From the NCBI GenBank assembly GCA_027625225.1, contig JAQBWG010000136.1, forward strand, positions 1 to 5,561: a DNA stretch of 5,561 bases, in the 5' to 3' direction. Below the pieces are notes generated by a model that was not told the DNA's origin, did not search any database, and was given only the letters and a program-made list of their open reading frames with translations. Below, piece after piece: positions 1-5,561 of the stretch. Each line of letters opens with the position of its first letter. Position 1 is the stretch's first letter. The DNA is from Chloroflexota bacterium (GTDB taxonomy: Bacteria; Chloroflexota; Dehalococcoidia; Lucifugimonadales; VGZR01). The translations under genes were made by a program, and so were the position numbers.

Positions 1-828
1 CTCGTTGAGCAGGTTCCAGCGTCCGATGCTGAAGATGGTGCTGAGGACGAAGACCCAGATGGGCACGGTGGCGTTGAGCGTGGAGACGAGGGAGACGGGG
101 CCGAGGTCGGTGGCGAAGGTCAGCATGAGGATGGCGGCGGGGAAGATGAGGAGTTCGGCAACTCCGACGAGCCACATGGCCTTGGGCGACTTGAGAGACG
201 TGACCATGTTGCGGAAAACGGTGGGGCTGAAGTTGAGGGACATACTGGCGAACATGCCGATGCGCATGAGCCAGAACCCGGACAGCGGCGGCACCTCTTC
301 CAGTCCGTACTTGGCGATGACCTGGCCGACGGCCATGAGCAGGCTGGCGATGATGAGCATCCCCAGCACGGGCTTGTCTATCTGAAAGCGCTTACTGTTC
401 TCTCCCGAACCGAAGGAGATGGAGATGAGAATGGTGCCGAACACGGCGAGGATGATGGCGCCCCACTGTAGCCCGGTGAGGATTTCTCCGAGCAGAAAGA
501 CGGCCATGATGGCGACGTAGATGGGTGAGACGTTGAGGACGGGCCAGACGCGGGAGGCCTCGCTCCGTTGCAGCGCACGGTACATCAGGTTGCCGGACAT
601 GCCCCAGCAGGCGCCGGTGCCGACCATGGCTATGATGCGGATGAAGGGTGTGCCGTCGGGGACGGGGAACACGAAGGCGAAGATGATGCAATGTGGGATC
701 ATACTGAGGGCGAGCCAGCCCAGGAAGGTTTTGGAGCCGGGCAGATAACGGCTGATGAGCAGCTTTTCTAGGATGCTGCCGACACCGATGAGGAATGTGG
801 CGGCGAGCGCGAAGGCTATCCAGGACAT
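1..828 (-). CDS. EamA/DMT-family transporter, C-terminus cut by window edge
   Basis: An integral membrane protein of the drug/metabolite transporter superfamily, which typically moves amino acids or other small metabolites across the inner membrane. The reading frame is open from an ATG at 828-826 to the left edge, giving 276 residues starting MSWIAFALAATFL. About nine hydrophobic segments can be seen (roughly residues 2-20, 34-54, 64-85, 95-117, 121-139, 153-175, 183-200, 219-240, 246-268). This fits the 10-TM, two-EamA-repeat plan, with the last helix missing off the edge. The first repeat ends in the typical pattern ALQRSEASRVWPVL (residues 85-98), then SPIYVAI and LLGEILTG with Glu115. 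The second repeat is seen at 239-268 (ATDLGPVSLVSTLNATVPIW). A polar linker, SGENSKRFQIDK, separates the halves. No Shine-Dalgarno precedes the ATG, which sits three bases after the aminotransferase stop, so translational coupling is likely. Leucine codons favour CTC more than in the rightward genes. The substrate is unknown; export of an amino acid or sulfur metabolite is a guess from the neighbours. Confidence 0.88.
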   Translation of the reverse strand, partial: MSWIAFALAATFLIGVGSILEKLLISRYLPGSKTFLGWLALSMIPHCIIFAFVFPVPDGTPFIRIIAMVGTGACWGMSGNLMYRALQRSEASRVWPVLNVSPIYVAIMAVFLLGEILTGLQWGAIILAVFGTILISISFGSGENSKRFQIDKPVLGMLIIASLLMAVGQVIAKYGLEEVPPLSGFWLMRIGMFASMSLNFSPTVFRNMVTSLKSPKAMWLVGVAELLIFPAAILMLTFATDLGPVSLVSTLNATVPIWVFVLSTIFSIGRWNLLNE

Positions 829-831
829 AGG

Positions 832-2013
832 CTACTTGCGGAACTCGTGGAGTTTGGCCATGCGCTCTCTTACTCGCTCCAGCGTATCCAGCTTCTTGGG
901 GAAGGCGAAGCGCACGTACGGCTTGGCCAGCGCGGGGTCGTGGTAGAAGGCCCGGCCCGGCACCGGCGTAATACCGACCTTCTCCGACAGGAAGTGGGAG
1001 AATTTCAGGTCGTCGTCGTAGCCACAGTCCGGATAGCGGGTCATCACATAATAGGCGGCCCTGGGCGTCACGCACTCAAATCCGGCGTCGCGCAGGGTGG
1101 ACACCACGGAGTCGCGGCGGGCCTGGTACCCGGCAGCGAGTTCGGCGTAGTAGGACTTGGGCATGTACATGGCTTTGGCGACGGCCTCTTGCAGCGGGGC
1201 GGCAGCGCCGATGGACAGGAAGTCGTGGATGCGGCGTATGGCCGTCGCGATGGTCTCGTCTAGGGCGATGGTCCAGCCCACACGCCAACCGGTGACGCTG
1301 TAGGTCTTGGAGGCGCTGTTGGTGGTGACCGTGCGCTTGGCCATGCCCGGCAGCGCGGCCATGGTGACGTGCTCCAGCCCGTCGAAGATGATGTGCTCGT
1401 AGGGCTCGTCGGTGAGGGCGAGGACGTCGTATTCGATGCACAGTTCGGCGATGTACTGCATCTCTTTCAGCGTGAACACTTTGCCCGTCGGGTTCTGCGG
1501 GGTGTTGACCACGATGGCGCGGGTCTTTTTGTTGAAGGCGCGGCGCAGTTCGTCCCGGTCGAACACGAACGAGTCGCCCTCTTGATGCAGCGGGACGAAG
1601 ACCGGCTTACCACCGGAGAGAAGTGCGTCGGGGCCGTAGTTCTCGTAGAACGGCTCGAACACGATGATTTCGTCGCCTGGGTTCACCACCGCCAGCATGG
1701 TCGCCATCATGGCCTCGGTGCCGCCGCAGACGATGGTCACGTGGCGCTCGGGGTCTACCTCCACGCCGTTGAACCAGCCGAACTTGTCAGCAATAGCCTT
1801 GCGGATGGAAGGCGAGCCCCAGGTGATTGCGTACTGGTGGAACCCTTCGTCCAGCGCCTGCTTGGCCCAGTCCACAATCTCCTGCGGGGGCTCGAAGTCG
1901 GGGAAGCCCTGGGCCAGGTTGATTGCGCCGTAACGGTTGTTGACGCGGGTCATCTCGCGGATGAGCGACTCGGTGAAAAAGCCGACGCGGCTCGATGTTT
2001 GCTGTTTTGCCAA
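832..2013 (-). CDS. PLP-dependent class I/II aminotransferase (kynurenine/methionine aminotransferase-like)
   Basis: A cytosolic fold-type I transaminase of 393 residues, the usual size. Visible motifs are the N-terminal INLAQGFPDFEPP (31-43), the substrate-side YAITWGSPSIRKAI (61-74), GGTEAMMATM (97-106) near the PLP phosphate, NTPQNPTG (170-177) with Asn174, DEPYEHI (202-208) with Asp202 pairing to the pyridine nitrogen and Tyr205, the Schiff-base lysine Lys236 in SASKTYSVTGWRVGW with phosphate-binding Arg244, and Arg368 in VRFAF for the substrate carboxylate. All key residues are intact. The GFPDF and DEPYEHIIFDG.EH patterns place it nearest kynurenine/glutamine/methionine aminotransferases, some of which are also cysteine-conjugate beta-lyases; aspartate aminotransferase is the main alternative. 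The start is a TTG at 2013-2011. An in-frame TGA lies four codons upstream, and the next ATG (residue 21) would delete a conserved helix, so TTG is the best choice despite a poorly placed GAGGG about 15 bases upstream. It follows the trans-sulfuration gene by 66 bp and abuts the transporter. Confidence 0.93.
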   Translation of the reverse strand: MAKQQTSSRVGFFTESLIREMTRVNNRYGAINLAQGFPDFEPPQEIVDWAKQALDEGFHQYAITWGSPSIRKAIADKFGWFNGVEVDPERHVTIVCGGTEAMMATMLAVVNPGDEIIVFEPFYENYGPDALLSGGKPVFVPLHQEGDSFVFDRDELRRAFNKKTRAIVVNTPQNPTGKVFTLKEMQYIAELCIEYDVLALTDEPYEHIIFDGLEHVTMAALPGMAKRTVTTNSASKTYSVTGWRVGWTIALDETIATAIRRIHDFLSIGAAAPLQEAVAKAMYMPKSYYAELAAGYQARRDSVVSTLRDAGFECVTPRAAYYVMTRYPDCGYDDDLKFSHFLSEKVGITPVPGRAFYHDPALAKPYVRFAFPKKLDTLERVRERMAKLHEFRK

Positions 2014-2079
2014 TGCTTTAGTTCACAACCCTCAGAAACGTAGGGCGAAGCGTATCACGGGGGACGACGCTCCGAAAGC

Positions 2080-3201
2080 CTAGCCGACGAGGGCCTGTTC
2101 GAGGTCGGCGATGAGGTCGTCGGGGTGCTCCAATCCCACCGAAAGCCTGATGAGGTCAGGTGGCGTGGTGGTGTCCGGCCCCTCGATGGACGCGCGGTGC
2201 TCGATAAGGCTCTCGGTGCCGCCCAGACTGGTGGCGCGGGTGAACAGCTTCACTTTAGCGGCGACGCCCATGGATGCGCTCTCGCCGCCCTTCACCTGGA
2301 ACGACATCATCCCGCTGGGCAAGGCCATCTGTTTCATGGCCAGGTCGTGGCTTGGGTGATTGGACAAGCCGGGGTAGTGCACGGCGGAGACGCGCAAGTG
2401 TGCCGCGAGGAATTCGGCGACGCGGGTGGCGTTCTCCGAGTGGGCGCGCATGCGGAGCGGTAGGGTGCGGATGCCGCGCATGACGAGCCAGCAGTCGAAA
2501 GGCGCGGCGACGGCACCGCCGACGGATTGCACGTTGTGGACGCGTTCGGTGAAGGCGTCGTTCTTCCTGAACACCGCGGCACCGCCCAGGACGTCGCCGT
2601 GGCCTCCGAGATACTTGGTGGTGGCGTGGACGACGACATCCGCGCCCAGTTCGAGCGGACGCTGCACGACGGGCGTGGCCCAGGTGTTATCGCAGGCGCA
2701 TATGGCGCCGGAGGCGTGGGCGAGGTCGGCGACGGCGGCGATGTCGGTGATTTTCAGCAGCGGGTTGGACGGCGTCTCGACCCAGATGAGCTTCGTCTTC
2801 GGTGTCATGGCCTTCTCAACCTGAGACAGGTCGGTCATGTCCACGAACGAGACTTCGAGGCCCCAGGGCGCGAGCATCTCTTTCAGCAGGCGGGTGGTGC
2901 CGTGATAGGCATCCAGCGGCGCAATGACGTGGTCGCCGGGCGAAAGAGCCTGCAACACGCTCATAATGGCGGCCATGCCCGACGAGAACGCAGCCGCGGA
3001 CGCTCCGCCCTCCAGCGCGGCAAGGCACTCCTCCAGCATGGTGCGGTTGGGAGACCCCAGGCGGTTGTAGATGTAGCCTTGCGGGTAGGAGCCGTCCTCC
3101 GCCCGTTCGAATGTAGTCGCGAGGTGGATGGACGGCGTCACGGCGCCCGTTCCGGCTTCGATGTGCCGCCCGGCGTGGACGGCTGTAGTTTCGATGTGCA
3201 T
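2080..3201 (-). CDS. Cys/Met-metabolism PLP enzyme (cystathionine gamma-synthase/lyase family)
   Basis: A 373-residue cytosolic PLP enzyme of the trans-sulfuration family, which does gamma- or beta-replacement/elimination on homoserine esters, cystathionine, methionine or cysteine. Visible motifs are YNRLGSPN (45-52; Tyr45 and Arg47 would reach the neighbouring subunit's PLP phosphate), FSSGMAAI (72-79), DAYHGTTRLL (97-106; Tyr99 stacks on PLP), VETPSNPLLKI (141-151), CDNTWATP (170-177; Asp171 contacts the PLP nitrogen), the Schiff-base lysine Lys196 in HATTKYLGGHGDVLGG, SLGGTESLIEHRAS (325-338), and RLSVGLEH (352-359) with Arg352 for the substrate carboxylate. I chose ATG 3201-3199 because MHIETTAVHAG is the usual family N-terminus and GGAG at 3212-3209 lies seven bases upstream. 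A longer frame to 3258 would add 19 unconserved residues. Synthase, gamma-lyase, beta-lyase and sulfhydrylase cannot be separated by these motifs. It heads the leftward block and is divergent from the LLM gene. Confidence 0.93.
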   Translation of the reverse strand: MHIETTAVHAGRHIEAGTGAVTPSIHLATTFERAEDGSYPQGYIYNRLGSPNRTMLEECLAALEGGASAAAFSSGMAAIMSVLQALSPGDHVIAPLDAYHGTTRLLKEMLAPWGLEVSFVDMTDLSQVEKAMTPKTKLIWVETPSNPLLKITDIAAVADLAHASGAICACDNTWATPVVQRPLELGADVVVHATTKYLGGHGDVLGGAAVFRKNDAFTERVHNVQSVGGAVAAPFDCWLVMRGIRTLPLRMRAHSENATRVAEFLAAHLRVSAVHYPGLSNHPSHDLAMKQMALPSGMMSFQVKGGESASMGVAAKVKLFTRATSLGGTESLIEHRASIEGPDTTTPPDLIRLSVGLEHPDDLIADLEQALVG

Positions 3202-3207
3202 GGTCTT

Positions 3208-3212
3208 TCTCC
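3208..3212 (-). promoter_or_regulatory. Shine-Dalgarno site of the trans-sulfuration gene
   Basis: Read on the minus strand this is GGAGA, about seven bases before ATG 3201-3199. It decides the start of the 373-residue protein over the upstream in-frame ATG at 3258. Confidence 0.7.
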
Positions 3213-3250
3213 GTGGTCTGGGATTCCTCCGCAAGAATACACCAAGCGAG

Positions 3251-3259
3251 TGGTACAAT
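3251..3259 (+). promoter_or_regulatory. Extended -10-like element (TGnTACAAT) for the LLM-SDR-hydrolase genes
   Basis: TGGTACAAT matches the sigma-70 extended -10 pattern TGnTAnAAT except for C at the third position of the hexamer. The corresponding -35 window (about 3231-3236, GCAAGA) does not resemble TTGACA, which is tolerated at extended -10 promoters. Transcription would begin near 3266, leaving a short leader of about 18 bases before ATG 3284. This is pattern matching only. Confidence 0.45.
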
Positions 3260-3274
3260 CCCCGTCGTTACTGC

Positions 3275-3279
3275 GGAGG
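3275..3279 (+). promoter_or_regulatory. Shine-Dalgarno site of the LLM oxidoreductase
   Basis: GGAGG lies four bases upstream of ATG 3284-3286. It fixes this start rather than the longer in-frame opening at 3128, which would run through the neighbouring divergent gene and promoter. Confidence 0.75.
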
Positions 3280-3283
3280 GCTT

Positions 3284-4411
3284 ATGCGACTGGGATTGTT
3301 CATGCCTCCGGCGCACCCGCCGGAGCGAAGCACATACGACGCGCACCAGTGGAACCTGGACGTCATCAGCATGGCTGACGAACTGGGATACATCGAGGCG
3401 TGGGTGGGCGAGCATTTCACCGCTGCGTGGGAGCCGATCCCGTCGCCCGACCTGCTCATCGCCCAGGCGCTCATGCGCACCAAGAACATCCGGCTAGGCC
3501 CGGGAGCGCACCTGCTGCCTTTCCACCACCCTGTCGAGTTGGCCCACCGCATCGCCTATCTCGACCACATGTCGCAGGGTCGGCTACTGCTGGGCATCGG
3601 CTCGGGCAGCATCCCCACCGATATGCAGGTGTTCAATGTAGACCCCGGCACGAACCAGCACCGGGAGATGACGCGCGAGGCGCTGGAAATCATCTTCCAC
3701 CTCTGGCAAACGGACGGGCCGTACGAGTTCAAGGGCAAGTTCTGGGATGTGAAGATACCCGATCCCAACGAGTTCGAGTGGGCGAACTTCCGGTTGCACC
3801 AGAAGCCGTTCCAAAAGCCCCATCCGCCCATCGGCGTGGCGGCGGCGAGTGTGGGTTCGGAGACGCTGAAAATCGCGGGTGAGAAGGGATACATCCCCAT
3901 GAGCCTGGGCATGGGCGGCGCGTACCTGTCCAGCCATTGGGAGGCGGTGCTGGAAGGAGCAAAATGCGGGAATCGGACGCCGCCGTCGCGCGGCGAGTGG
4001 CGCATCGTGCGGGATATCTGGGTGGCGGACACGGACGAGGAGGCTTACGAGGGCGCACGTGAGGGGATGTTGTTCAGGGCGTGGCGTGAGTATTTCATGA
4101 AACTGTACAGCTTTGGCCCCTACCCGCTGACACGGTACGTGAAACACGATGCATCGGTGCCGGATGATGCCGTGGATTTGGAGTACATGATGGAACACAT
4201 CTGGCTGGTGGGCTCGCCGGAGACGGTGGCGCGGAAGCTCCGCACGCTGTACGAGCAGTGCGGCGGGTTCGGCGTGCTGCTGGCGATGTCGCTCGACCAT
4301 CTGGACGACCGAGCGGGCTGGGAAAAGTCCATGCGATTGCTGGCAGAGGACGTCATGCCCCGCGTGGCCGACCTCACAGGCGAAAAGACAGTGGCCGGAG
4401 GCGTGAGGTAA
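3284..4411 (+). CDS. LLM-class flavin-dependent oxidoreductase (luciferase-like monooxygenase)
   Basis: A 375-residue TIM-barrel flavoenzyme of the bacterial luciferase-like group, which typically uses reduced FMN (some members F420) and O2 to oxidise small organic substrates. The start MRLGLFMPPA is the first beta strand. Family features follow: AWVGEHF (39-45), the segment LGPGAHLLPFHHPVELAHRIAYLDHMSQGR (71-100, where non-prolyl cis peptides are common in the family), GIGSGSIPTD (104-113), YEFKGKFWDV (147-156), QKPHPPIGVAAASVGSE (177-193) and IAGEKGYIPM (197-206) around the flavin phosphate, and the C-terminal WLVGSPETVARKL (307-319), which is typical of limonene-monooxygenase-like and NtaA-like members. 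The length is normal and no key segment is broken. GGAGG lies four bases before the start. The stop shares one base with the SDR start (TAATG), so the two are probably co-translated. Whether FMN or F420 is used, and the substrate, cannot be told from sequence. An 8-bp hairpin sits in codons 8-14. Confidence 0.93.
   Translation: MRLGLFMPPAHPPERSTYDAHQWNLDVISMADELGYIEAWVGEHFTAAWEPIPSPDLLIAQALMRTKNIRLGPGAHLLPFHHPVELAHRIAYLDHMSQGRLLLGIGSGSIPTDMQVFNVDPGTNQHREMTREALEIIFHLWQTDGPYEFKGKFWDVKIPDPNEFEWANFRLHQKPFQKPHPPIGVAAASVGSETLKIAGEKGYIPMSLGMGGAYLSSHWEAVLEGAKCGNRTPPSRGEWRIVRDIWVADTDEEAYEGAREGMLFRAWREYFMKLYSFGPYPLTRYVKHDASVPDDAVDLEYMMEHIWLVGSPETVARKLRTLYEQCGGFGVLLAMSLDHLDDRAGWEKSMRLLAEDVMPRVADLTGEKTVAGGVR
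3306..3325 (+). repeat. Perfect GC-rich inverted repeat just inside the LLM gene
   Basis: CTCCGGCG (3306-3313) and CGCCGGAG (3318-3325) are exact reverse complements around a four-base loop, CACC. The stem starts 22 bases after the A of the start codon and encodes part of the MPPAHPPER stretch. No T run follows, so it is not a typical intrinsic terminator. It may affect early translation, or may just reflect proline-rich coding. Confidence 0.6.
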
Positions 4412-4413
4412 TG
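4397..4413 (+). promoter_or_regulatory. Shine-Dalgarno and TAATG coupling junction, LLM to SDR
   Basis: GGAGG at 4397-4401 lies nine bases before ATG 4411-4413, and the LLM stop TAA (4409-4411) shares its last A with that ATG. This arrangement favours coupled translation of the two proteins in one transcript. Confidence 0.65.
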
Positions 4414-5199
4414 GGAGATTTCGACGGCAAAGTCGCCCTCATCACCGGCGCCAGCTCCGGCGTGGGTAAGGCGGCGGCGTTCGAGTTTGCCCGTAGGGGT
4501 GCGAACGTGGTGCTCGCCGCGCGGCGGACAAAAGAAGGCGGCGCGGTGGCTCAGACTATCCGTGAGGACGGCGGCAAGGCCTTGTTTGTGCAGACAGACG
4601 TGTCGGACATGCGGGACGTGGAGCGGATGGTAGAGGCGGCGGTGAAATCGTTTGGACGACTCGACTTCGCGTTCAACAACGCGGGCATCGAAGGCAACAT
4701 CGCGATTACTGCGGACAGCACCGAAGAAAATTGGGACAACGTGATAGGCATCAACCTCACCGGCGCATGGCTGTGCATGAAGTATGAAATTCCCGAGATG
4801 CTCAAAACGGGCGGTGGGGCCATCGTGAACATGGCGTCTGACATCGCACTGGTAGGCGCGCGCGGCCTTCCGGCGTACGTGGCCAGTCGGTTTGCGGTAG
4901 TCGGCCTGACCAAGTCGGCGGCGCTGGAATACGCGGACAAAAACATCCGCATCAACGTCGTGTGCCCGGGCATCATTGAAACACCCATGTGGGATCGCAT
5001 TACAGAGGGTGATGAAGCCGTGCAGAGGGCATTCAGGGACTCTTACCCTGCCGGCCGCACGGCAACATCTGAGGAAATTGCAGCGGCAGCGGCGTGGGTG
5101 TGCTCGGACGCTGCTTCGTATATGTCAGGGCACGCGCTGTCGTTAGATGGCGGCCACACGGCGGGGGTAACCGCGCCGTTCAAGCATGTAGATAACTAA
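4411..5199 (+). CDS. SDR-family oxidoreductase with YxxxR in place of YxxxK
   Basis: A classical short-chain dehydrogenase/reductase of 262 residues, the normal length; a soluble NAD(P)-dependent alcohol/ketone oxidoreductase fold. Visible features are the cofactor glycine motif TGASSGVGKA (12-21), AARRTK (36-41) after the second strand, suggesting NADP(H) preference, TDVSD (62-66), NNAG (89-92), the tetrad Asn115 in INLTG, catalytic Ser143 in NMASDIAL, catalytic Tyr156 in AYVASRFAV, PGIIETPMW (186-194), and the C-terminal LSLDGGHTAG (243-252). The odd point is that the residue four after Tyr156 is Arg160 (CGG at 4888-4890) where nearly all classical SDRs have lysine. The rest of the fold looks intact, so activity may be altered or the arginine may substitute. 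Its start overlaps the LLM stop by one base, with GGAGG at 4397-4401 nine bases upstream. A role in oxidising or reducing the LLM product is an inference from this linkage. Confidence 0.94.
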   Translation: MGDFDGKVALITGASSGVGKAAAFEFARRGANVVLAARRTKEGGAVAQTIREDGGKALFVQTDVSDMRDVERMVEAAVKSFGRLDFAFNNAGIEGNIAITADSTEENWDNVIGINLTGAWLCMKYEIPEMLKTGGGAIVNMASDIALVGARGLPAYVASRFAVVGLTKSAALEYADKNIRINVVCPGIIETPMWDRITEGDEAVQRAFRDSYPAGRTATSEEIAAAAAWVCSDAASYMSGHALSLDGGHTAGVTAPFKHVDN

Positions 5200-5217
5200 A
5201 ACTGGCGAAGGAGCGAA

Positions 5218-5222
5218 AAGGA
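5218..5222 (+). promoter_or_regulatory. Shine-Dalgarno site of the CocE-type hydrolase
   Basis: AAGGA lies seven bases upstream of ATG 5230-5232, in the 30-bp gap after the SDR stop. There is no terminator-like hairpin in the gap, so readthrough transcription from the SDR gene is likely. Confidence 0.65.
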
Positions 5223-5229
5223 AACGAGC

Positions 5230-5561
5230 ATGGCAAAGCAGATGACGGTGTTGAAAATCAAGGAATTTCACGATTTGCGGTGTCCGATGAAAGACGGGGT
5301 GGAGCTGGCGACTGACGTGTATATGCCCGCCGAGGGCGGGCCGTTTCCGACCATCGTGTGCCGCACGCCGTACGACCGTGGGGCGGCAAACACACTCACG
5401 GCCCCGGACGCTGTGTACCTGGCGCAGCGCGGATTTGCGGTAGTAATCCAGGACGTGCGGGGGCGGTACGACTCGGACGGTGAGTGGTACCCGTTTGTAA
5501 ACGAGGCGGACGACGGGCATGCGGCCGTCGAGTGGGCGGCGAAGCAGTCGTGGTCGAACGG
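5230..5561 (+). CDS. CocE/NonD-family serine hydrolase, N-terminal fragment cut by window edge
   Basis: This is the N-terminal 110 residues of an alpha/beta hydrolase of the X-Pro dipeptidyl-peptidase S15/CocE group, which cleave esters or amides. The frame is open from ATG 5230 to the right edge. Family features are MKDGVELATDVYMP (20-33), TIVCRTPYDRG (41-51), LAQRGFAVVIQDVRGRYDSDG (64-84, the strongest family signature, with the usual RG-x-S/Y-x-S-x-G pattern) and EADDGHAAVEWAAKQSWSNG (92-111), whose last glycine codon is incomplete. In this family the nucleophile motif GxSYxG follows almost immediately after SNG, so it should fall just past the edge. Full-length members are around 550-650 residues. 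No signal peptide is seen, which suggests a cytosolic protein. Placement 30 bp after the SDR gene suggests one operon. Cocaine esterase, glutaryl-7-ACA acylase and peptidase activities are all known in the family, so the substrate is open. Confidence 0.9.
   Translation, partial: MAKQMTVLKIKEFHDLRCPMKDGVELATDVYMPAEGGPFPTIVCRTPYDRGAANTLTAPDAVYLAQRGFAVVIQDVRGRYDSDGEWYPFVNEADDGHAAVEWAAKQSWSN

Larger units (their letters stand above)
3202..3283. promoter_or_regulatory. Divergent intergenic promoter region
   Basis: These 82 bp separate the 5' ends of the leftward trans-sulfuration gene and the rightward LLM gene, so at least two promoters are expected here or overlapping the gene starts. On the plus strand there is a good extended -10-like element at 3251-3259. 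On the minus strand a TATTCT at 3239-3234 is a weaker -10 candidate, with no convincing -35 at 17 bp. I see no clear operator palindrome and no room for a riboswitch. Confidence 0.55.

Noticed and set aside
288..828. Transporter as a degraded or frameshifted gene because several overlapping frames are open here
   Set aside because: The frame from 828 is continuous through position 1 with regular EamA helices and no stop; it is only truncated by the window edge.
392..1075. Minus-strand open frame (227 codons) across the aminotransferase-transporter junction
   Set aside because: It is out of frame with both real genes, and the product is Arg/His/Pro-rich, typical of a shifted frame in GC-rich coding DNA.
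1369..2043. Plus-strand open frame (224 codons) antisense to the aminotransferase
   Set aside because: Composition is low-complexity Val/Gly/His, it has no family motifs and it overlaps a fully conserved gene.
2049..2071. Possible terminator hairpin between the trans-sulfuration and aminotransferase genes (AGCGT/ACGCT)
   Set aside because: The stem is only five perfect pairs around a 13-base loop, with no T tract.
3128..3283. N-terminal extension of the LLM gene by 52 codons
   Set aside because: It would overlap the start of the divergent gene and the promoter, and it lacks family similarity; GGAGG and the MRLGLF strand support 3284.
2527..3378. Long plus-strand open frame (283 codons) antisense to the trans-sulfuration gene
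   Set aside because: It is a GC-driven shadow: the minus strand carries every PLP-family motif, and the antisense translation is Gly/Val/Arg-rich with no recognisable domain.
3584..4300. Minus-strand open frame (238 codons) antisense to the LLM gene
   Set aside because: Arg/His/Leu-rich shadow of a gene with clear LLM motifs on the plus strand.
5230..5241. Shared MAKQ start of the hydrolase and the aminotransferase
   Set aside because: A four-residue match between unrelated families with different surrounding DNA; chance.

Overview
The window is a GC-rich, densely coding bacterial segment with six protein genes in two divergent blocks and no RNA genes, mobile elements or CRISPR arrays that I can see. 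The gene mix (a luciferase-like flavin monooxygenase next to an SDR dehydrogenase and a CocE-type hydrolase, and a PLP aminotransferase next to a gamma-family trans-sulfuration enzyme) together with a TACAAT-type -10 resembles Chloroflexota, for example Dehalococcoidia/SAR202-like lineages. That placement is inference from gene style and was not measured.

Left block, minus strand, read from 3201 down to the left edge: a cystathionine gamma-synthase/lyase-family PLP enzyme (3201-2080), a fold-type I aminotransferase of the kynurenine/methionine aminotransferase type (2013-832), and an EamA/DMT-family membrane transporter (828 to beyond position 1, cut at its C-terminus). The last two are separated by only three bases and lie in the same reading frame across a TAG stop. 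The block reads as an amino-acid unit, plausibly for sulfur amino acids, with a possible exporter of a product.

Centre, 3202-3283: an 82-bp divergent intergenic region. It holds an extended -10-like element for the rightward genes and good Shine-Dalgarno sequences for both flanking genes.

Right block, plus strand: an LLM-class flavin-dependent oxidoreductase (3284-4411), an SDR oxidoreductase (4411-5199) joined to it by a TAATG stop/start overlap, and, 30 bp further on, the N-terminal third or less of a CocE/NonD-type serine hydrolase (5230 to beyond 5561). Together they suggest an oxidative catabolic module: monooxygenation, alcohol/ketone redox, and ester or amide cleavage. The substrate cannot be read from the sequence.

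The window looks like ordinary metabolic chromosome and I do not see a clear new system. The points most worth a second look are the SDR, whose catalytic YxxxK lysine is an arginine; a perfect 8-bp GC-rich hairpin just inside the LLM gene; and the in-frame TAG junction between aminotransferase and transporter.
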